This document shows positions 44,891 to 58,100 of a DNA stretch of 64,000 nucleotides, piece after piece. Numbering within the stretch: position 1 is the stretch's first letter; every line of letters begins with the position of its first letter. The notes beneath the pieces were generated by a model. That model had not been told where the DNA came from. It saw nothing but the letters and a program-made list of their open reading frames with translations, and ran no database searches. The translations under genes and the position numbers were made by a program. Location of the stretch: assembly GCF_027172205.1 (NCBI RefSeq), contig NC_070603.1:7180501-7244500 (forward strand), in the 5' to 3' direction. Source of the DNA: Podarcis raffonei (Eukaryota > Chordata > Lepidosauria > Squamata > Lacertidae).

Positions 44891-45400
44891 ACTACCTTCT
44901 TGTCTCAATCCCCCTTCTGAAATATGGGAATAATAATATTGGCCTATTTCGCAGGGGGGTTGTAAGGATTCCTGCAATGATATATATGAAATGTCACAAG
45001 TAGGCCAGGTACCCTCAGTGGTCCTGTTTAACTGGAGATATTAAGCATGCAAACTAATAATTCTTTCTTGCTTGGACTTCTTTGAATGTTTGGTGTAAAA
45101 TAAGAATAGAAGTGCTTGCAGCTAGTGAATGTGGTATGCCACAGATGTTTGGGACTTGCATGAGCCCTAAGCAGCTTGCCCAGGGGTCAGGGATGCTGGG
45201 AGTCTGAATTTTCCCTGACATTTTTGTAATTTCCACCCGGACACTGCTAGAGACACCAGTATTCTGGATATGTTCGGGAAATTCTGGAAGTAATGCAACC
45301 TTATGCTGTGTGAATCATTTTGTAATGAATTTTAGAAACAGACCTTTCTGTTGTTTTCTCAGTGAAGTCATTGCTCCAGCTCTCAAATCCTAGATTTCTG
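44891..45400. other. No gene or element recognised
   Basis: Follows the end of cytochrome b similarity; no supported feature. Confidence 0.4.
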
Positions 45401-45407
45401 AATAAGT

Positions 45408-45581
45408 TACTATATTTTTCCGTCTGTAAAACGCCCCCATGTATAAGATGCCCCCTATTTTGAGAGACTCAGATTTAAGAAGATGGGGGGGGGAGATGGC
45501 CCAGAGTATAAGATGCCCCCTAATTTTTGACATTATTTTTTAGGGGGAAAACTTACGTCTTATACATGGGAAAATATGGTA
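45408..45581. mobile_element. MITE, TACYATATTTTT-type, short
   Basis: TACTATATTTTTCCGTCTG and GGGAAAATATGGTA ends, CCCCCATGTATAAGATGCCC inside; relative of 28141-28311. Confidence 0.7.
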
Positions 45582-46009
45582 ATTGATTGCTCACTTACCC
45601 CCCTCCCACTACAAGCACTCACTAAAGTTATAGCTCAACTGTGACATATAAAGAGTTAAAATGGTGTCTTGAAATCCATGATTTTTTTAAAAAAGCAGAA
45701 TGTGAGAACATGTGGCCCCATGTGAGAACTGAATACTCTTAAGTGGTTGTGACTACAATGTGGAGTAGGAGGAAAAAGCCATCACGAAACAGAATATAAT
45801 TCAGAGAAGAATTTTATTTTTTGTGACTTCCACATTTTTCCCCCCAAGAAAATTGGGAGGGGGTGGGAATCGATTTCTGCATCCAAAACAGAGGACATGG
45901 AAATTGCCTGTATAGTTTGGAATTTCGTTTTCCAATTATACTTCGCTCTCAGTTAAACCAACAGTGAAACTCCCCTTGATCTCAATGGGAGCACCACCAC
46001 AATTTAAGC

Positions 46010-46605
46010 CAGGGATGGGAAAACCTGTGGAGCCACCCCATAACAGCAGTGCACTATAAGTATACTTGCTTCAAAAGCGCCGGAATGGGGAACTCTCTAG
46101 AATTCATTGGCTATACTTGCTGGGGCTGATGGGAGCTGTAGTCCACAACACCTAGAGGACTGGAGAACCATTTTGGTTCAACAGGCCAGATCTTTATCTC
46201 CCACCATCCTACAGGCCAACTTTGACAGGTGGGTGTTCCCTGTCAAAGTTAGTCCGTGGAACTTTGGGGTAAGCTATAGCAACAGAGCAGGATTGAACTC
46301 CCTGCACATCAGCTGATGAGCGGGCAATTCAGTCCTGATTTATGCAGGGTTCAGGTGCCCAAGAGAGTTGCCCATAGGGAACCCTCTTGCAGGCTTGAAC
46401 CAAGCAGGACTCAAGGCATCAGCTGGTTTACGGGGAGTTCAATCCTGCTTTCTGTAAGGACAGGCTGTGTGAGCAGCTGAGCCAGCCATGTTGCTACCTG
46501 AGCCAAACCTGACATCACATACGATGTCTGATGTAGGGCAGGTGGACATGGTTTTGGGGAAAAGGGTCTCATGAGCCAAATCTGGCTGGAGGTTCCTCAT
46601 CCCTG
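46010..46605. mobile_element. hAT-like element, about 600 bp
   Basis: CAGGGATGGGAAAACCTGTG and GAGGTTCCTCATCCCTG are inverted. ATTTAAGC and ATTTAGGC flank it (seven of eight). Confidence 0.65.
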
Positions 46606-46821
46606 ATTTAGGCTGTTGATGTGGGAGGTGGGATAATGCACTTGCAGAATATGGCACCATCATTTCATTCATTACTGCTGGATTTAGCAGCCAGTTTGGT
46701 TCTTGGGAGATAATGATCTCATCTTCCCTGTCTCTTCTTTACTTTATCTACCTCTGTTCTGGGGGAAGGGGTGGGGGGAATGGAGATGTGTTCAGGCAGT
46801 GATGACCTTGGTTTTCTGAGC

Positions 46822-47012
46822 TTAGTTTCTGACACTTCGTCTGGATGTGCTTGTTGTCACACTGTACGATGATTTCACGGCACCTGAGCCACCTCCAGAG
46901 GAGAAGCTGAGGCCTCCGCCGCTGCCCATTCCACTTCCCAAGCCGATTCCTCCTCCGAAACCATAGCCACCTCCGCTGCCATAGGAGCCACCAGAACTGG
47001 AGTTGAGCACAG
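46822..47012 (-). CDS. Gene C exon 9 (Gly/Ser tail and stop)
   Basis: Encodes [20 protein letters not shown] and on to [15 protein letters not shown], then TAA. Glycine loops of this kind are typical of epidermal type II keratin tails. Confidence 0.93.
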
Positions 47013-50000
47013 CTGTAGGACACCAGGGAAACCGCGTATTAAGCTTTGATACAGTAACAGTGTGGCCTCTTTTTGGGGAAATGAATTTCCAACAACAAGG
47101 GACTGTTTCCAATAACATGGAATGGGTTTATTAACTAGGGCTCAGCAGAAACTGCCCATTACCTTTTCTATGAGCTTTTGGGCACTCTTTGCAAAAAAAT
47201 TTCAATTGCCCCATCTTCCTCCCACATCCAGCTAATATTCCTTTTTCTAAGAGATGACATCATATTGTCAAATCTGACTGGCTACATAGCGCTGCAGTTG
47301 TTATCCAGCTCACTGAGCGATCCCTGAGGGACTAGGGTTACCCATGTGACCAATCCAGGAAGCAGCCACCAAGCGAAAAACATTTCTGATTGTGGTTATA
47401 TGCTATTCATTTCAATAGCAATCTAGGCCCCAACTGGCATTCCTAAAGGTAAAGGTACCCCCTGACCGTTAGGTCCAGTCGTGGATGACTCTGGGGTTGT
47501 GGCACTCATTTCACTTTAGTGGCCAAGGGAGCTGGTGTTTGTCCACGGACAGCTTCCAGGTCATGTGGCCAGCATGACTAAGCCGCTTCTGGCGAACCAG
47601 AGCAGTGCACAGAAACGCCGTTTACCTTCCCGCCGGAGCGGTACCTATTTATCTACTTGCACTTTGACGTGCTTTCGAACTGCTAGGTTGGCAGGAGCAG
47701 GGACCAAGCAATGGGAGCTCACCCCGTCGCGGGGATTTGAACCGCCGACCTTCTGATCGGCAAGCCCTAGGCTCTGTGGTTTAACCCACAGCGCCACCCT
47801 CATCCAACTGACACTCCTACCAGGTAGCAAAGATGGGAATCTCCCCCACAACTGCAGAACCTCTAATGATGGAGGAGGAATATATTTTAAATAGTTTTAT
47901 ACACAGAATTTGATGGTTTACACCAGATCAAGAATTGAGTCAATTCTTATGTTGAGCAACCACTTATATCCAAACAGCTTGTGCATTTTTGGTTTGGTTT
48001 GCCCAACTTAATTATAAACAAAATAATTTGCATTAAAATAATATGGGTATATGTATAAAAGAGTCAGACCTGATGCTGTGTTATATTTGTGTATACTCAT
48101 ATTAATACACACATATTGCATATGTATTAAGATTCTACCTCTTCTCTATCTGCTAAGCAGTGCTTACAGTAGGCTGTGCTTGCCAAATAGTCCGGATGTA
48201 TTATGAACAATTGTGGCAGAAGGGGAAAGGAAGGGAGAGAGGAGGTGGGAAAACAAACTTACTCATGCTCATAGAACCAGCTCCATCACCAGCCAGCCTG
48301 TTGAGAAAAGAAATCAAGAGCTCCAGTTAGTTCTTAACTTTTAATGCCTGAAGGATTATAGATCTTGGCAACAGAAAGGGAACACAAAATAAATGGTTGT
48401 CTATATAAAATATTCAGAAGAGACAGCTGTGTGCCTGTAAATAGCGACTGATAATTAATGGACACGTTCCAGTCCTGGGGGGAACCATTTGGAACCGCCC
48501 TGCTGGACCAGGTTACAAGTCCACTTAGCCCTCCAATCTTCTCTTTCCAGTGCCAACCAACTTGGGCAAGTGGCCTGCAAGTGGAAAGGCAAAGCTGAAG
48601 TAATAATATTTGGAAACAGCTTAAACAAGCTTTTCCAACCACTGTCACTTAGTGGCATGTGAACTGTGGAAGCACAGTGGGTAAAGAACAGTCCTGTCCC
48701 AAATCAAGAGATCTCAGCCAGGCAACCTTATGATTTTTCGTGGATCAATTGATCAGTCACATTTGTGTGAATTTGCAAATGGGTAAAACCAGCAGTTTGA
48801 ACGCAAGAAGCAAACTTTGCTTTTGGATGATGTGTGCATGCACTAGAGCAGACAGCAGCTATGCAAGGCATTAAAATAGGGTGATGCCCCTCCTAAGATC
48901 TTACAGGGCACGCCAGCTGCACTGCTTTAAAAGTACATGTTTTAAAAAGCAATTATCTATTTTAAAAAATTGCTGCTTGGGAACACCTCTTTAGCTTATT
49001 GCTTTTACAATAAACAATGGGTAACAGTAATACCCAGAAGAGACACATTAACATGAATGATCGTGACTAACTGAGATCCATTCATTTGAATGGGTCTGTT
49101 GGGTAGGACCTAGCTGGATGCAACCCAACTGAGGCTAACCAATCGATGGTTCAAACATTGCAGCCCTAGTGAAGAGGTTAGATGATTTGAGCATGGCATC
49201 TGGCACTCACCGGCTCTCCTCTCCTTCCAGCAGCTTCCTGTAGGTGGCAATCTCAATATCCAGGGCCAGCTTGACGTTCATCAGCTCCTGGTACTCCCTC
49301 AGCTGACGGGCCATCTCTTGCTTGGCTTTGTTGAGAGCAGCCTCCAGCTCTGCTAGCTTGGCCTTGGCATCTTTGATAGCCATCTCCCCACGTTCCTCTG
49401 CCTCAGCAATGGCAGCCTCGAGTTTAGCACGCTGGAGGAAAAAACCAAGGCATAAGATTGTTCAGAAGTCCTGCCTCTCCATCTCTCTGCCCCAAAGGAG
49501 AAAGAGCAGCCCAAATGGCAGAGGGTATGAATTGCATGCAGAAGGTTCCAGGTTGAACCCCCAGTGACATCTCCAGTCAAAATGGTCAGTAATCAGGTAA
49601 CCAGAAGGACCCTCTGTCTGAGAGCCTGGAGAACCACTGCCAGTAGGGTGGGCTCACAAGCCTCTGCATAGAGCGAGGAGAAAAGAGGGCGTGGATTGGC
49701 ATAACCTTTGCATGTGCTAATTGGTATGCATAGCTCACCATTGTAGGGATGACTGTGACTGGGTTACCAGTGTGTGCCCGCTCAGCCTGCTGTCCTGGCA
49801 CTAACTGTGGGTGGGCAACTTCATGTCCCCTCCTTGTTCAGGGCTCTTTCTCTTTCAACTTGACTTGGGTTGTACAGTTCTCCAAACACAAGACTGCCTT
49901 CTTCAGCTTGGGACATACGGTCACTCTAACCACCAGACAGAATGGAAAGCACTGGCCTAGATGGGCCTGGCGTATGACAATACAAAGTGGCCTCCTATTG

Positions 50001-51900
50001 CTACATGCCACCGTTCCAGTCTCTGCAGCAGTGAGAGATTCCAGGCATGGGTCTGTTTCCTTGAGAATATGAGGCACAGCTGAGGCTGTGGTGTCTTTGT
50101 GATCATGGTTCCTTTGCACATACGCCCAAGCTGAGCCTGCCATGGAGGAGTGCACAGCATTCATACCCCAAGAGGTGCTGGCTTCTTCCATAGTAGACAC
50201 AGCAGCATTTATTCAAAAAGACATTGGGTGGTTACTCTGCTCCTGCCCTCCATTTGTCATGTCACTCCTAACACTCACACCAATCCACAGGGCCAGATTT
50301 AGGTTTGATGAGGCCCTAAGCCAGGCATAGTCAAACCCGGCCCTCCAGAAGTTTTGGGACTACAACTCCCATCATCCCTAGCTAACAGGACCAGTGGTCA
50401 GGGATGATGGGAATTGTAGTCTCAAAAACATCTGGAGGGGCGAGTTTGCCTATGCCTGCCCTAAGCTACTGAAGGTAATGGGCCCCTTAATATGTCCAGC
50501 TGTCCTTTGTCAACAACAAATTGTCACTGTTTTTAGTGTTGCATATATGCTATATGGTAATTTATGGACCTAATAGGTATCTAAAGCCATTTGCACATAA
50601 CAAAATATGTACATCATAGGAGCACACAACACAAAACACTGTTGCTGTATGTAGGTTTTATTTTATTTGTTTTTTTATCTTATATTTTGGAAATGTACAT
50701 CCAGGTTTTTTTCCTTTAATTTTTTTTTGGGGGGGGGCCCAAGAGAGTGGGGACCTAAGCTATAGCTTGTTTAGCTTATATGTTGCTCTTGGCTTTATCT
50801 GTGATAAATAGGTCCCACCTATTGTTGCCTGCTAAAATTTCCCTTTGTTGTGCTAATGGCTCATTATCCCAGGCTAACACCTCACACAGTCCTGACTTAA
50901 TTGACTTTTGATACTTGGATACTTGGTTCATAACAATATATATTGGAGCAGGGGAGTGCATGTCCATGCTGCAACAACTGCTTACAATCAGATTGCTGCT
51001 TGCAGGAGGCAAAGATGACTGAGACTAAGATGACTAGCCAACTGCATTGCTGCCAATGACTCATTTATTTCTTGCACTCCCATTGCTCTGTTATCAGTAC
51101 TAGACTCTGCTGTAATGCAATGTAAAGCGTGCAATGCAGATATAAAGGAGAGGAAGGGCGTACTGCTGAGCATCTGGGCTTCCATTCATTATTCAGAGGC
51201 AGTGTTTGCTTCGGTGTGGATGTTTGCTGGAGCCACCCTGCCCTTAAGCCAAACAAACACTATGGGGAGTGATTCACAATGGCTTATCTCCCCAGCTTTT
51301 GAGCAAGCAAGCTTTCTGGTTAATTCATCATGAAATATCCAGTCCTTGCGGGTACTCATCAGCACAATTGCCGTACTTTTTAAAAAATACAAAAAACCAA
51401 CATGTCATTCACTCAGCGAACTGCCAATGATTGACAGAAGGCAGAAGGAAAGAGTAGTAAACTTCCTGGCCAGAACTGTCATGGAACCAACATTCATAGG
51501 AGACCTGCAGGATCAGACCAAAAGGCTACCTTATCATAGTGGCCAATGCAATGCCTGTTAATGAAAAACCCACAACTTTAAACTGAAATTACAGTTCTTG
51601 AGCACGGGCAGGCAGACAAAGGCCCGGGGGCTGGATCTGGCCCAATCGCCTTCTAAATCCGGTCCGTGGACGGTCCAGGAATCAGCATGTTTTTACATGA
51701 GTAGAATGTGTGCTTTTATTTAAAATGCATCTCTGGGTTATTTGTGGGGCATAGGAATTCATTCTTCCTTCTTTTTTCAAAATATAGTCCTGCCCCCCAC
51801 AAGGTCTGAGGGACGGTGGACTGGTCCCCTGCTGAAAAAGCTTGCTGACCCCTGTTCTTGAGGGGGGCACCAGTTTCTTCCAGGGGTGGAGGAAAGGGAA

Positions 51901-51961
<61 letters not shown>

Positions 51962-52059
51962 ACCCCAAGTTGGCAATTATAGAAGCACAAAGTCACAAGA
52001 GGTGTGGGGAGTGGGACCTGTTTGGCCTATGCAGGGACATCCCCATAACTCATTTAAGT

Positions 52060-52102
<43 letters not shown>

Positions 52103-55100
52103 GTATCACGGAAAACCCCACAAAGAGTTCTTTCCAGCTACTCACGTGATTTTTCACATTCTCAATCTCAGCCTGCATTCTCAGGATTGTGCGGTTAATC
52201 TCAGCAATCTCGTTCTTCGTGCTCCGCAGGTCATCGCCATGCTTCCCAGCACTGGCTTGCAGGGCTTCATACTGAGATTAACAGAGAGGAGAGATGCTGT
52301 TGAAGGTGCAGGTGGGATTTGTTGCATCAAAACAGTCTCCCTTCCTCACCACAGGATCTTCTTTCTGGTGACAGGGCCAGTGCCAAAGATACATAGTACC
52401 TATAGGGCGGCATTTAACTAAATAATGTGCTAGTGCAAGAGGATTTCTCCTGGCACCATTGCCAAGTCTAGGGGGTGGGCACAGGGGGAGGAGAGGAAGA
52501 GAGCATTCTGTTGCACAAGGGGAAATTTGCAGTGATGGAAATTTTTTGCTTATTACTGCAGTGAATGCAACCCATTGTATGCACTCAGGAAGAGTTAATG
52601 TGTTTGTGGAAAGAGGAAAATGAGTACAGGGAGAGATTACAAAAATGACGTTACCCTTTCATTGTTAGAAAGATCAGTTCATCTGTCTCTTTGATTATTT
52701 GTGTGAAGTATCCTGAGTGCATTAGCCAACAGGCATCAAACAATAACACAATGCAGAGGAGGATGAGGAACAATTGGTTAAGGTGGAAATTATGACATCA
52801 CAATGGGCAGATCAGAGCACTTGGAACTACAGTGGTACCTCGCAAGACGAATGCCTCGCAAGACGGAAAACTCGCAAGAAGAAAGAGTTTTCCGTTTTTT
52901 GAGGTGCTTCGCCAGACGAATTTCCCTATGGAGTTGCTTCGCAAGAAGAAAGCCCATAGGGAAATCTCCAGGGACCTCTTTTAAAATGCTGGCAGTCGGG
53001 AGCAAAGACTTTCACCCACCGCCGGCCTTCAGAAGAGGTCCTGGACCTCTTCTGAAGGCCGGCGGGGGGCAAAAGTCTTTGCTCCCCCCCGCCTGCCTTC
53101 CCGGGACAGCGGAGACTTCTCCGCTGTCCCGGGCGATATTAAAATGCTGGCGGGCGGCAGCGAAGCCTTCGCTGCCGACCCCCAGCATTTTAAAAGCCCC
53201 CGGGACAGCGGAGACTTTAAAATCGCCCCGGGACAGCGGAGGCTTCGCTGCCACCCGCCAGCATTTTAAAATCACCCCGGGACAGCGGAGAAGTCTCCGC
53301 TGTCCCGGGGGCTTTTAAAATGCTGGCGGTCGGCAGCAAAGCCCTTCTGTCCCCGGAGCTTGCGGGGCGGGAGGTGGGGAGAAGGGCTTTTCTTCCCACC
53401 GCCAGCCTTCAGAACAGCCTTCTGAATGCTGGCGGTGGGAAGAAAAGCCCTTGTCGTCCCCCCAGCCTTCAGAAGAGGTCGGGGGACAGACTGTCCCCGG
53501 ACCTGGTCTGAAGGCGGTTTCCATAGGAACGCAGTGATTGATTTTCAATGCATTCCTATGGGAAACCGTGCTTCGCATGACAAAAAAACTCGCAAGAAGA
53601 AAAAACTCGCGGAACGAATTAATTTCGTCTTGCGAGGTACCACTGTATGCACTTCCATTATAGAAGTCCTGGAGGCCTTAAAAGGTGATCATCATGGTGG
53701 GGGGGGCGGTCTCCTTTGTGGATAAGGCAGCTCCTCAACAAGATCAAATCAGGGAATGCAGCAAATATGAAATGTCATTGACTTCTCATTAGTCAAGACC
53801 GTAATTGGTAACCAACTCATTATGGGAGGATATTATTCATATCCCCAAACAGTTGTTTCCTTATGAGTTCATCTTTGCCACCACGGCTCACCTTGCTTTG
53901 ATACCAACTTTCTGCCTCAATCCTGCTCTTATTGGCAATCTCCTCATATTGAGCTTTGACTTCAGCAATGATGCTATCCAAGTCCAGGTTTCGGTTGTTG
54001 TCCATCTGAAGCACCACAGAAGTATCAGAGATCTGGTTCTGCAGCTCACGCAGTTCCTGGAAAATGAAAGAGATGTGCATTCATGGTCTGTTATCCTTCT
54101 TAACATCCTGCCTTTCCTTCAGATCAGGAACCATTAGTAACAAAATTAAAGTCTGGCGGGTAGAGGGAGAGACACCCCCCCCCCTGGCAATTTCAGCAGG
54201 CATGCAGTGGGAGGGGAGAAGCCCTGTTCTGCAAGCAGAAGACCTTACACAAAGCTTCTGCTGACAGGACGTGTTAAGGGAATCCCATCCTCTATCATTT
54301 TCACCTCCCTTGGCTTATTTTCAATTTGCATTTAAAGTCTTAGGGGTATTTCTACTTAGTGGCAATATTGAAAGGGAGGAAGGGCACTCCGCTACTACAT
54401 TTTCCTTGCCCCTGCAAATCACTGAATAGTTCCCCACTTTTGCCAGAATTAATGGTCATGTGAAAGTGTGTGCCAATTTAACCCAGGTTCCACTGACACA
54501 GAATGATATCAGGAGCAGATTTGGAACCCACCATTTTTCAGGGTAATCCTTATTCCACCTGGGGGAGAATCTGGAACCAACTCTTAAAGCACAGGTGGGT
54601 CCTCCAAATGTTGCTGGACTACAACTCCCATCATCCCTGACCATTAGCCATGCTGACTGAGGTTGATGGGAGTTGAAGTCCAACAACACCATGAACACCC
54701 TCTCGTTCAAATTATAACTCAAAATGTGCCAATTTCAGCACACCAACTTTAACTTCCCTTTTGGGGTGCCTGTGGTGATAACTGACTGATTCATCTATTC
54801 AGTTCACCACAAGGTTAACATAGCTGCTTGCATGCAAAATTTTAAAGTTGCTGCAAAATGGTGGACATAATATCCAGATAAACCATTATTGCATCTTTAT
54901 TGGTTATGTACCATGCACAGAGAATAATGGGGACAAATGTCCCACTGAAGCCCAGATACCAGTTTCAATTATCAACTGGTACAGGCTCAGAGGTATTATC
55001 TCCCCCCCATTCCTGAAACATGGCCTATACTGAGTTCATCCTGCCACAAGAATATCAATATTAAGTCATTAAACCAACAAGATCTGCAAACTCCTTTTGA

Positions 55101-58100
55101 CTTTCATCTGCTGCAGATGAGAAACATGTGAGGAAACCAACCGGATATGCTAAGCAAGGGCTAATTGTCTTCTTCGCCATAATACATTACTTAACAATAC
55201 TTTTTTGTTGTGAGCACAACAAAAAGTAAATACAGATGACTAGAATGATATGCCTTCAATGTCTGTTGCTTTCATCACAGAGAAAAAATAACCATCATTT
55301 GCATTCAGTGGCTTATATAGCAACATCTATTGCAGTTGGATTTTCCAATCTAAATTTCTTTAGACTTGATCATTCTCATTTTGAACAAAGTGCTGCTGTT
55401 CATAAAAGCCTTTTAACCCTAACCCTTCATGTGTCTTTGCATGCAGCCCCATGCAAATGGCACATTGGTCCTCCTATCCAAATGGGGGGATCAACCATGA
55501 TCCTGTGAAACATGGCGCCTAACCACAAGTCTAAAACAGTTTTTTGCTGTTTGAAGAACAAGCAAAACTTCTGTTGAAAATTTCTACTCACCCACCTGGG
55601 GCATTTAGGTTTTAGCTTGTCTGCTTGTTACATTTTCATTTGGCCTTTAAGAGCATTGATCGTCTTCATCATTAAAGTCTTCAAACATTCTTTCATGCCT
55701 TATTGATGGGTATATTTAGTGCCTTGAAAGGACACATGCAAACATAACCATGTTCTTTTCTTTTTCCTAACCAATGTTAGAATATTTAAGTCAGGGCTGA
55801 GCAAAAATATTCCCTCCCATTTTAAGAGCTCAATTTGGGAAGGTGGCACCTGCTTCATCTGCAGAAGGTTCTAGCGTCCATGGTATCTCCAGGTAGGGCT
55901 AGGAAAGGCTACCTTGTGAAACTCTGGAGAACTGCAGAGACCTTCACCATCCTAGCACCCGCCAGCTATTTTGATCTACAACTCCTGTCACCCCTGACCA
56001 TTGGCCATGCTAGCTGGGAGGCTGATGTGAGTTGGAATCCAACAACATCTGGAGGGCACCAGATTGGAAAAGGATATCCTAAATGGTGGAAAGAGCATAC
56101 TTACATTTTCATAGAGTGCCCTCAGGAAGTTTATCTCATCAGTCATTCCATCCACCCTGGCCTCCAACTCCACCTTGTTCATGTAGGATGCGTCAACATC
56201 CTAAAAACACAATCAGAAAACCAAGTTTGATAACATAAAGGCACATATTTACATGTATGGTGGGAGTGTCACTGATTGGCAGTTTTGAGAGAGATTGTGT
56301 TCCTAGCAGTTAATCTAATAACAAGGCAAGAATTGATACCAACCCCTTTGTTAGCATTACTGGGGATATGGGGTGGGGCCAAATGCAGATGGTTTGAATA
56401 AAGAACAGATTCTCTAATTACTGTTTGCTGTCAGGATGGTTATTGCAAGAAAATATTTAGAGGGATCAAATAAGGATTTATGGTACAGTCAAATCTGGTC
56501 CATAGCTATTGCTGGAAAATAGGAATTAGTAACTTTTCAGTTTGAGACTGTCATAATACATCAATGAAAATATCCTGATATTTATAAATAAAATAATTGT
56601 GGTTTTTCACAGGGACTGTGAACAAAATTACCCACATTTGTATTGTGTGTGTTTTTAATTTTAATTCTGCTTGTCTTTCATTATTCTTGTGTATTATTGA
56701 AGTATATGGTCTTCCTTAAATACATAAAGAAAACCAAGTACAGTGAATGAGATTTCACTGGAGTGAGGACTACGATGAAGAGAAAACTATTGTCACCTTG
56801 TGCAACTGATGGAGAATTCCACCTCCATGTACCAAGAGTTAATCATCCTCGGACTGAAAACCATTGTGCCCTGCTCTTAATATGAACTGTCCTAGTCTAT
56901 CATCATCATCATCATCATTTTATTTGTATGCCGCCTTTCCGTAGTTGAAACTATGCGTATGGCGGCTTACAACATGACAAGGTCTACATAATTACAAACA
57001 TAACAGAAGTCATAAACAATAAAACACATCAAAAAAATACACAACCTAATGGAAACAATTTCCACACAAAACATAAGATCTAAAACTAAAGATACAACAA
57101 TAATATCAATAACAGCAATAGCTCTCTCAACCCCCCATGTAAACAATACTCCAGCCCAGGAATTTGTTCAACAGCCTCAGCTTTTGTAGCTGGAGTCAGT
57201 CCGCACTCCACTCTCCCAGGCCAGATGGGAAAGGGCCAATAAGGTAGGGTGCAGGTCTTCCAGGGCTCACAGCCAAGATAGTCTCATTTAAAACAACACA
57301 GATAAAAATTAAAAACAGTTTAAAAGAGGAGCTCTCGGTGCTAAGCCGCAGCTGCAGTCCTTGTGAAGCCTGTCAAGCCCCGCCCCAAGCCAGGTGGAAA
57401 GAGGCAAGGGTGGGGCCCTTCAGGCCCTCAGCAGGCAGTCCAGGGGTTGCCAACCTTTTTTGGGTCTGTAGGTGCATTTCCAACCTGGAGAAATTCTCCT
57501 AGGCACCACACCACACATCAACCAAGCACACAACAGTTACCATATTTTTCGCCCTATAGGACACACTTTCCCCCCTCCAAAAATGAAGGGGAAATATGTG
57601 TGCATCCTATGGGGTGAATGCAGGCTTTCGCTGAAGCCTGGAGAGTGAGAGTGGTCTGTGCACACCGACCCCTCTCGCTCTCCAGGCTTCAGGAAGCTAT
57701 CCACAAGCCTTGGGAGCCTTGGACAGCAGCCTGCAGCCCGAAACCTGGGGAGCACAGTGGAGCGCACCCTGGGCTTCAGGCAGCTCTCTGCAAGCCTTGG
57801 GAGCCCGGCGCGACTACCCGCTGGGCTCCCAAGGCTTGTGGACAGCAGCCTGCAGCCCGAAACCCGGGGAGCACAGCGGAGCACGTCCCGGGCTTCCGGC
57901 AGCTCTCCGCAAGCCTTGGGAGCCCGGTGCGACTTCCTGCTGGGCTCCCAAGGCTTGTGGACAGCAGCCTGCATCCCGAAGCCTAGGGCGCACTGAGCAG
58001 CATGCTCCGGGCTTCGGGCAGATATCCGCAAGCCTGGGGAGACCAGCGGGAGTTCCCACTGGGCTCCCCAGGCTTGTGGATAGCAGCCTGTTCTGGGGGC

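Noticed and set aside
53012-53578. Overlapping open frames in the GC-rich palindrome
   Set aside because: Arise from the inverted CCCGGGACAGCGGAG units; no transposase motif.
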